A stretch of 64,000 nucleotides of DNA from Buxus sempervirens (Eukaryota > Streptophyta > Magnoliopsida > Buxales > Buxaceae). Below, one piece after another: positions 56,401 to 64,000 of the stretch. A model generated the notes under the pieces. The model made no database searches, was not told where the DNA came from, and worked only from the letters and a program-made list of their open reading frames with translations. Numbering within the stretch: the first letter of the stretch is position 1; the number at the start of each line of letters is the position of its first letter. The stretch lies in the NCBI GenBank assembly GCA_947561395.2, contig OX387187.1:36003829-36067828 (forward strand), in the 5' to 3' direction. A program made the position numbers and the translations under genes.

Positions 56401-59400
56401 TGCATTTCCTTTCAAGCATTTGGATATCATATGATGGAAAATATAGAGAAAAGGACAGTATTGTTTGATGATTTTTGAAGGTTCTTTTTCTTTTTTCTTT
56501 TTCCCTGATAGGATTCCATATACCATGGCAAGTTTATTTGATGTCAATACGACCCAACACATATAATGAGTTAAGTTAATAGTACTAAAGAAAATTAGTT
56601 CTCTCTTTTTGGGAGAGAGTTTTTTATCCCCAAAAAAATTTTTTTTCCAAATTTTCAAAGAGTTTTCTTCCTAAATCCCTATTCCTACTTCCAACCAAGC
56701 AAGAGAGAGTCCGTTCCTCGAAATTTTCATTTCTTTTCTTCCAATTTTTCTTCCAAAACCTAGGGTTCCAAACACAGCCTTAAGAAAATGTCACAGACTC
56801 ACAGATTTCCACTTTAATTTAACAATCATGACTCTAGGAATAATCATTCTGTTCCATTTCTTTTATATATATTCCACAGATTTCCATTTTTCAAATCATT
56901 TAAGGTACATCACAGTTTGAGTCCCTCACTAAGTTGCTGAGAGAAAACAGAAATTTTATTTTGTTTTTTTTTTTTTTGAACATTTATGTGTACCATTGAT
57001 TTCCTGACTTTTATTGTCTTATCTTGTATCAAATTCCTTCCATCAATTAAATAAAGAAACGAGGCTAACAGAATGAAATATACCGTTGTTAGACAAGAAC
57101 TCACTGTAAAATATGAGAAGAAATTTCATATATTGCACAAAGCCTGAAGATTTCAGAAAACTCACTTCCAGACCAAGCAATCAATAGAAGCATTGTACTT
57201 TGCTCGGCCAGATGTCACTTGAAAACTTGTCTTTGCAGTTTGCTTGGGTACTGGAATCTTGATTACAACTCCAAGTGCAAACATTTTTGCACCAAAGACA
57301 CTCTTCACCTGAAGGTCACTAACAGTAAGAGAACCGCAAAACTAAGATTGCCACAAATTTGCATCATTCACAATGTGAGCACCGCACCTTAACATTTACT
57401 TCCATACGTGTTCTGCCTAATTCTTTAATTGTTGGCAACACCCGAAATGGAAGATTTACACCTTCTGTGATGCGATACCTATAGAGACAAATAAATGGTA
57501 TCAGATTGGAGAAGACTACGGAAAATGGTTTCATGATTTCATGGGTCATGGCACAGTAGAAACTCAAATCAATAGCATAGAAGTCAACTTGAAGTAAGCA
57601 ACCATTTTGGGTGCTTATCTTTGCAGTTACAATGTAATAGATTGATGAATCTCAGAGTTGGGATCACAGGATTGTTCTGATATATATTGTAACGACCCAA
57701 CCCAGCGAGGTATTGTTTGTTTTGTACCTAAGCCCGCATGATTTTGCACCTAAAAGGCGCCTCGTTAGGTTAAGTGTTTTTCCTAACTCTTATACCTTAC
57801 CGGGATTTCATCCGTTTCCGATGTGGGATCGGAATGTCATAATCTCCCCCACCCCCTTCCTCTCAGGATTGCATGTCCCTATGCATTAGCCCACTAACCT
57901 AGAAGCTTTCCAACTCTTGTAGGCCCACCCTTATTGGTCCAGCCACATCCTACAGACAACACTAGGACCGACACTAGTCACGAACTACTGGACCTGGAAC
58001 CAGCTCTGATACCATTTTTAATGACTCAATCCAGTGAAGTATTTGTGTGCTTTGTACCTAAGCCCAAACAATTTTGTCCTCAAAAGGAGCCTCGTTAGAT
58101 TAAGTGTTCTTCTTGATTCTTATACCTTACCGGGATTTCGTCTATTTCCAATGTGGGATCGGGATGTCTCATATATAGTGTTCCTCATTGAGGGAAATGT
58201 ATCTCATTAGTCAAAAATAAGGTCCCATGATCCAGGGTTCCTATAAAGGAATGCAAGAAAAGAATTTTATATTTCATCTATTAAGACATCTGCATGATGC
58301 ATCAAAACATCAACTGTTATAACCTATTGGTCTTGATCAAAACAGAAGAAACTTTAAAAGTAGAAGAAATATTTGATAGTGGGCCTCAACATTGAAACAA
58401 TAAATAATTAGAAAATAACAGAGTAGATAACTTACTTCATCAATTCAAATTCACCATCAGGGGGCACAAAACTAACTGTCTTTTCTGAGTTAAACCTTGT
58501 CAGATTTACACATTGGTGGAAGGTAACATCATCAAGCTCAATAGTCTTACCACTGGAAAAAATATAATTTCAAGGTTAGTTAACCAAAGCAATTACAGTA
58601 GTGCCAACTGAAACACTTAATCAAGCAGAATGTCTCTGAAGTTTTTCAAGTGAAGAATAGAAATTCCTGTACAGAGAGTTTTAATGCTTCATATTGGGCA
58701 GAAAGCAGACATAGCATACTGCAAGATGATGTTGGAAAATGCAAGCCCAAAGAAAATCATTTACCTAACCTCTAGTGTTATAGCATTATATTCACCTAGA
58801 TTATCACTTGCAAAAACAGACAATGAATAGGACTTCTGAAACCAAGTATCTAAAGAAGATGCCTGCCAGCTAGGTTGGTGAAGTCCCAACATGGTCGTCC
58901 CAAGGACTTGGGTTTTAGTCCCCATAGGGACTCAAAAAACCATCTTCATTGTTTAAAAAAGGAGAAAAAATGGCAGCTTCAAGTGCACTTGAAAGGACAT
59001 CATATGCAAGGATCTTCAGATTTACAGAGGAAGTATGCTAAGAAAAATACACAATCTCTTAAATATAGAAATGAGATTGAGCTTTTAAAGACAATTTTAC
59101 TGTATATAAGCAAGCTAAGGGCTTTTGAAGACCAACACCTTTTTTTTTTAAACTGTCATCGATCTTGTGAAGAAAATTTACAGTATGGAGAAAACGAAAT
59201 TTATTAAGCATGATAGACATATCCAGAAGATATGTAGGATCACCATTCATGTGGCCCCTACAATGCCACTCAGTGATAATAAAAAATTTTTGAACTAAGG
59301 GTATAAACTCTTTTAGGCACCAAAGCCATTCCACTTAACAAAAGCACCACTGGACCTAATGACTAAGAGACGAAGACAGAACTATCTTCAAATTATCTCC

Positions 59401-62400
59401 TATTTATCTCCTTCCAGACACCCCCAACAAGCAGTAAAAGGAACAATCTGTTGTATGAAAGACACCTTGGAATTTAAGTCAATGAAAACACCACAAGGGA
59501 GGGAAGAAGGGAAAAAAACACTAATGGAAAACCGTCCACAAATAGGGAAAGAAGCCAACAAGAAACATTATGGAGAAATCCCCTCCAACCTCTCTCAGCC
59601 AGGAGTCCATTAATCCACATCATAAAGCCTAGGTACATCAGCAACAACAACAACCTTTATCCTGTTAGCCAAAAGTTCTGCCACTACTTTCTACAAGTTG
59701 CCAAGGTGATGATGGCTAAAATCCTTACACAAATCAGTACTATGATCTCAGAAATAAGAGTTGAAGTTGTATTGTAACTATGGTCCCAAATTATCCCTAT
59801 GATTAAATTCAACAACATCCGCATATGATCACTTCCAATGGTTTATCAGCACTTTTCATAGAAAATTGTATTGTAACTATGGTCCCAAATTATCCCCACA
59901 TCCGCATATGATCACTTCCAATGGTTTATCAGAACTTTTCATAGAAAATTGTATTGTAACTATGGTCCCAGATTATCCCCATGGTGAAATTCAACAACAT
60001 GCGCATATGATCACTTCCCATGGTTTATCAGCACTCTTCATAGACAAGCTAAAGGAACCCAGCAGGGCTTGCAGCCTTACCTTCATCCACGCCCCAAGAG
60101 TAGAAAGGCCTTCCCATATCATGCAACAACACCTTATATGGTCAAATAACAAATCATTTGAAATGGTGCACTTCCTAACCCTGAAATCTCAAGAGAAAGT
60201 ACATATAACTGATCTTCATTGCAAATTGCATTCTCTACTAGCACAATCACTCACTGTCAGATTGCTTATGGTATTTGCCTCTTTCAAGCATTGGCAAAGA
60301 TATGAGTGAATATAAAACAGTTCTTTTGCCCAATTCTGACCACCTAGATCTTCCACCTTTGCCTCAATTTTTTCTCATCATGAGAGGGCTCATTAAAATC
60401 CCTGTCTCTATGGTTCCAAAAACAAAGACTCCACATAAAACAGACCTCATATCTGGCTCTTCAAAGCCTTATTTGATTGGATTATTTTTTTCTTTTCCCT
60501 CCAATGCCATAAGATTCCTAGTTCCTAAATATAAATATGATCTTTAATGGCCTTATGTTCGTCCAAAAGAAGGTCCTCCTCACCTCTTTAAGTCTGAACA
60601 AATCCCACCACACTTCATATCCTCTTCAATGGTTGAAAGCTGGAGCCAAATATTTATTGATTACCTGGGAATTCACCGGAAGAGATACTAAGGAAGCAAG
60701 GAATTGCTGGCTTACAATCAGAATGAAGTTGAAAAGAGAATCCTGAACTGTGTCAGGCCGGTAAGCATCCAGCAGCACAGAAACCAAAATTCTAGCCAGA
60801 ATGCAAGGTATAGGCGGAGATTGGCCATTCAACCACGAGAAATGATCTCCTTTCAGAACCAAGTCTTAAATTAAAAAAAAAATGTACACCAGAGGTGATT
60901 TTGAAATTCCTACCATAATACTTCTCAAGGATAAAGGGAGCCACACAAAGTTGGACATAGAACCTCAGAAAAAAGCCTTTGATTTCTAATATCATCAGAT
61001 TCCTGTATCAACTCTTTGCCACCAGAACTCTCACTGGCTCCATACGTTGTACAAGGAATCCACTCAGATCATCATCATGGTTTCTAAAATGAAAAAAAAA
61101 AATATATCAAACCTCTCCCTCAAGACATGAAATACCTCCAACCATCTAGAATTCATAGCATCAGAACCCCTGCCAACCAATGAAGAAAAAGAAATTAACT
61201 TGAATCATCCCACAAATTGGCCACCGACCTTACATCCACCCAATTCTTTTTCTGGTAACATGACAGCATAATGCGTATTCTCATTATGCACAATTTTAGT
61301 GACTCTTCTACCAGGTGTTCTAAGATGCCTAACGTTCCACGAAAATTACACCATGCAACACTTTATGAATGCATAGAGTTAATATGAAGAAAAACTCCGG
61401 GAATTGTAATACAATATAACAATGTCAATATCTTGGTTGGGGCTCAGTTGTTCAGGAGCCCGAAAACAGTTTAGTTGTTGTTGCCCTGAAAGAAAAATGT
61501 AAGAAACAAAGTCAAAGATAATATGATTACCTACCATTAACAGTAAACGTGTACCATAAAATAACATTTAAGTCAAATTTCTGATGTGCAATATTTGCAG
61601 AGACACACATAAAACTGCCTGGTTGACCAAAGTTCCTATTTAGGTAAAGCCTCATTTTGAGAGAAAAGTAAATTGATCTTTTGTCTTCATAACATCATTA
61701 AATATTGTGATATCATAAAAAGTATCAAACCACTGATAAGAGCAATGATTTGGAAATATTTTGACAAAGTTATAGCATTTAGAATTCATGATCAGTTTTC
61801 CCATAAGCTGGTTTCAAACTCAACAACAATCATAATTCTCTTCTCATTGGATGCACTTTTAAGACTGTAAATCTTATGAAAATATAAACACCGAAACTAC
61901 ATATTTGTAATAAGGTACATTGTGGTGAATTTTCAAGCAAGATATAAATATAATGCACAGCTGTTTTAGCCATGGAAACTGTCATTAGTAATCAGGATTT
62001 ATACCCAGGTATTCAGAAGATTAACAAAATGGGAAAAGAAAAAATGAGTTAACACATTAGAGGATCTCTATTTGAGTGAAAATAACGACAAATTCTAGGT
62101 GAAAATATGATAAGTCGAAGATGTGTAAGGCTCCTTATCTCTTTTTTAGCATAGATTTAAAAACTTCAAGATTATTGAGAACAACTCACTTTTGATCTTT
62201 TATTTCTGTCCTCAGTCAAGGAATCAAACTGATAAAGAAACAGAAATCATGGAATCAAAGTTGACTACCAACTGAAGACCTTAATTATTTTTCCAGAATA
62301 ATAATTCCTTGAAAGGAATTTGGAAAACTAATATCCCCATTTTCAGAGAAGTTACTATGACGCCATTTTAAAAGATTTAGAAAAACAATTAAATTTTCAG

Positions 62401-63790
62401 GTCAACTTAGAGAAAGATCTTGCAGGATCAATCTAAAAACAAGATTAAAAAATTAGCAAAAACTAATCCAAAAATTAATCTGAATTCTGAAATAACAAGT
62501 CTCAGTCAATCATGTTTGCAAGACCCAACTCCTATATTTGATATACAATGTAACTACAGAACAAAAAAAGGGAAATTAAGATCCAGGGCTTGAAACATTG
62601 CAGAAAAAAGGTGTAAAAGAAGATTCAAGAATGACATGCCTTCAGAAGCTACCTTTTAGTAGGACGGGATTTAAGTTGTGATTCTTTCTCAAGACCAATT
62701 TTATCATTTAATCCCAACTTCAAGTCAGGCATTCCGGATAGGAAGCACTTCATAAGAATCTTTCCAGTCACATCACAGCGCAGAACACTACCTATAACCA
62801 CCAAGACAGATATGAGACCAAACAGTAAAAAGGTCTACGCAAGAAAAAATAAATAAATAAGCACCTGGGACAATCATTAAATACCTTTTGAGGACATAAG
62901 AAGATTAACACTTTCCACTATATCCAAAAATACCTGTAAAGCATTAGTGTGAAAATATGGACGAATGGCTGTGTTATTATTAGATTCAGAACAGAAAGAA
63001 AATAGCAGTCACCTCATTCTTCTTATAAACAAGGCCCTCACGCCGCCAGCCAACAGCACCAGTAACTTGTAGAGTTGCATTGGGTACTGGTTTATCCAGA
63101 GGCTAATTTAGAAACAAAGAATTAGAAAACCCCCGGTAGTTGATTTTAAAATCAAATCTTGCACAAACAACCATTTTAAGAGACTATAATCCATGTGAAA
63201 ACCAATAAAATGATATCCGTAATACCATTTAGACTCCAAAATGAAAAAAAAAAGGGATCTAACCTTAGTTGAGAATGGTGAACGAACCCCTTCTTGAGTT
63301 ATGTAAAGCTTCAAAATTTCGGGAGAAAGATTTTGAGGGTAACCAAAGTCCATGATTTCTGAGGCATTTATGAGAATCAAAATATTAATACATATGTCCA
63401 TAAAAATTTTGAAGTCGGTATTATAGAATATTTGTCCACCGACCATCTGTCAATTAATTTAGAAGACAAGGAACCACTGGGGAAGGGGGTTGCCTATGAT
63501 TGAATGACAGATTGATTGACCTTCAAATAATGCTCGATCAAAGGAATGAATCACTGTCCATATTCGTAAGTATAGGGATTGTACCATCATTTTGTTAATA
63601 CAAATAAAGTTTACAAGGAAAAATAAATGGACCGTCTAACTTCTAGTCCAAAACGGTTCTAACCATGCAATAAAATAGCATATGAGTAAAAATATATACC
63701 ATCCAAAAGCTCATAAATCAGAACAAAGTTATTACGAATAGCATCTTCATCAAATGCACCACCAAAATATGATTTAAAAAGTGCAACGGC
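53429..63790 (-). CDS. AP2M: AP-2 complex subunit mu, 5'-incomplete in this window (351 C-terminal residues)
   Basis: Eleven coding exons, read from high to low coordinates: 63790-63700, 63358-63264, 63102-63013, 62933-62885, 62791-62653, 58552-58436, 57478-57388, 57308-57166, 55678-55564, 53644-53600, 53509-53429. All phases agree (1056 nt including stop). The product runs from [20 protein letters not shown] to AGSYEIRC. It covers the end of the longin-like N-domain and the whole mu-homology domain (for example [52 protein letters not shown]). Plant AP2M is about 438 aa, so about 87 residues lie beyond base 64000. By family knowledge it recognises YxxPhi cargo motifs in the AP-2 clathrin adaptor at the plasma membrane. 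The 4.1-kb and 1-2-kb introns contain a TRIM, a tandem array and degenerate repeats. Confidence 0.95.
54034..54140. mobile_element. Left-end fragment of the hAT-like family, AP2M intron
   Basis: TAGAGCCGTAAGTTG, then GAGTTAGGCTCAACCCAATT, TAGAATTAGTTGAACC and AAACCCAAACCCAAGCC, parallels the left arm of the elements at 7486 and 30171, ending before the AT-rich core. Only one end is present. Confidence 0.45.
55680..57165. other. AP2M intron with unidentified repeat-like sequence
   Basis: A GC-richer block at 55830-56050 carries a minus-strand frame (56072-55803) without recognisable domain and looks like captured or repeat DNA. CCAAACACAGCCTTA near 56768-56782 resembles the end of a MITE of the GGCTGTGTTTGG type, with the A/T-rich arm preceding it from about 56580. 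Nothing else is supported. Confidence 0.35.
57688..58171 (-). mobile_element. TRIM-type LTR retrotransposon fossil in AP2M intron, 5-bp TSD
   Basis: Two direct repeats (57688-57839 and about 58018-58171) share TAAGCCC, GCCTCGTTAGRTTAAGTGTT, a CTTATACCTTACCGGGATTT stretch and AATGTGGGATCGG. On the minus strand TGGTATCAGAGCTG follows the first repeat (plus-strand 58001-58013), the usual Met-tRNA primer site. The pentamer TATAT flanks both ends (57683-57687, 58172-58176). The interior of about 180 bp is non-coding, as expected for a TRIM. The repeats differ moderately, so the insertion is not recent. It has the same orientation as AP2M. Confidence 0.85.
58865..58945 (+). mobile_element. Possible tRNA-derived SINE head
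   Basis: GCTAGGTTGGTGAAGTCC resembles a Pol III A box and GGGTTTTAGTCCC, 40-odd bases later, a B box (GGTTCGARTCC). An A-rich stretch follows. The match is loose and no target duplication was found. Confidence 0.3.
59360..61360 (-). other. Degenerate repeat-derived segment in AP2M intron, probably LINE-like
   Basis: Minus-strand frames are long but broken and carry no firm domain. A stretch near 61290-61345 (GTAATTTTCGTGGAACGTTA, read on the minus strand) resembles the endonuclease start of a LINE. The segment at 60180-60550 has a reverse-transcriptase-tail-like composition. I could not align either with confidence. Confidence 0.3.
59767..60047. repeat. Three tandem copies of a unit of about 83-99 bp
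   Basis: Copies start at 59767, 59866 and 59949 with TTGTATTGTAACTATGGTCC and end TTTATCAGMACTYTTCATAG. The middle copy lacks about 16 bases in its centre (the AAATTCAACAA segment). The repeat sits inside the degenerate segment of the AP2M intron. Confidence 0.9.
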
Positions 63791-64000
63791 CTGCATATAA
63801 GATACAAAGTCATTGGTATCAGCTATCACAAAAAAATTAATAATATACCAGGAAAACAATGACCTAGGACTTTACCATTGCCATGGGTCTAATTATCAAG
63901 TGGTTCTATCTCTTTGGGCCTAACGGAAACGAAAGCAACATAGTAAAACTTATAATTGCAAAGATCTTGGCAAATACTCATGTATGCATGATTGATGCAC

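Noticed and set aside
59767-60047. CRISPR-like array
   Set aside because: Three adjoining diverged copies without short repeats or unique spacers, inside a plant intron; an ordinary tandem duplication.
1-64000. An undescribed multi-gene system such as a biosynthetic or resistance cluster
   Set aside because: The six genes belong to unrelated, known families with ordinary spacing and orientation; nothing indicates joint function.

Overview
This window is nuclear DNA from a flowering plant, almost certainly a eudicot. The genes carry typical plant spliceosomal introns, intergenic DNA is AT-rich, and several families are plant-specific (SAUR, AHL, a DYW-class PPR protein, the Pol IV/V second subunit). 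Introns of up to about 4 kb are packed with old transposons, which fits a moderately large, repeat-rich genome. I cannot name the species from the sequence.

Genes, left to right. (1) A small intronless SAUR-like gene on the minus strand (498-869). (2) A complete seven-exon NRPD2/NRPE2 gene on the plus strand (10559-28176). It encodes the catalytic second-largest subunit shared by RNA polymerases IV and V, the core of RNA-directed DNA methylation. (3) An intronless RING-H2 ubiquitin-ligase gene on the minus strand (28707-29393), tail-to-tail with NRPD2, with decayed duplicates of its surroundings at 31.97-33.8 kb. (4) An intronless DYW-type PPR gene on the minus strand (39234-41120). (5) A complete five-exon two-AT-hook AHL gene on the plus strand (43374-51729), divergent from the PPR gene. 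(6) The last eleven coding exons of the clathrin-adaptor AP-2 mu subunit on the minus strand (53429-63790); its 5' exons lie beyond base 64000.

The space between and within genes is a dense record of transposition. With defined ends there are: two foldback Mutator-like MITEs with perfect 9-bp target duplications (2942-3147, 6733-6950); hAT-type non-autonomous elements with 8-bp duplications (7486-8388 and 38051-38658 perfect; 2224-2702 and 30171-30879 imperfect); a 514-bp non-autonomous Helitron (34734-35247); two copies of a long-inverted-repeat MITE bracketing the PPR gene (35348-35872, 42532-43036); a 1.27-kb MULE-like element touching the second of these (41251-42522); two small TRIM-type LTR elements in introns (45497-45971, 57688-58171); and LINE fragments of L1 and RTE type. 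A mitochondrial-like large-subunit rRNA fragment lies just downstream of AHL (about 52318-52430). Several recent tandem duplications lie inside introns.

The genes do not form an operon or a joint pathway; this is ordinary eukaryotic gene order. One thematic link is that NRPD2, whose product silences transposons, itself carries transposon debris in its introns. I found no convincing undescribed multi-gene system. The most distinctive observations are the structural ones: the Helitron containing a copy of its own left flank, the paired MITEs, the rRNA insertion and the intron duplications.
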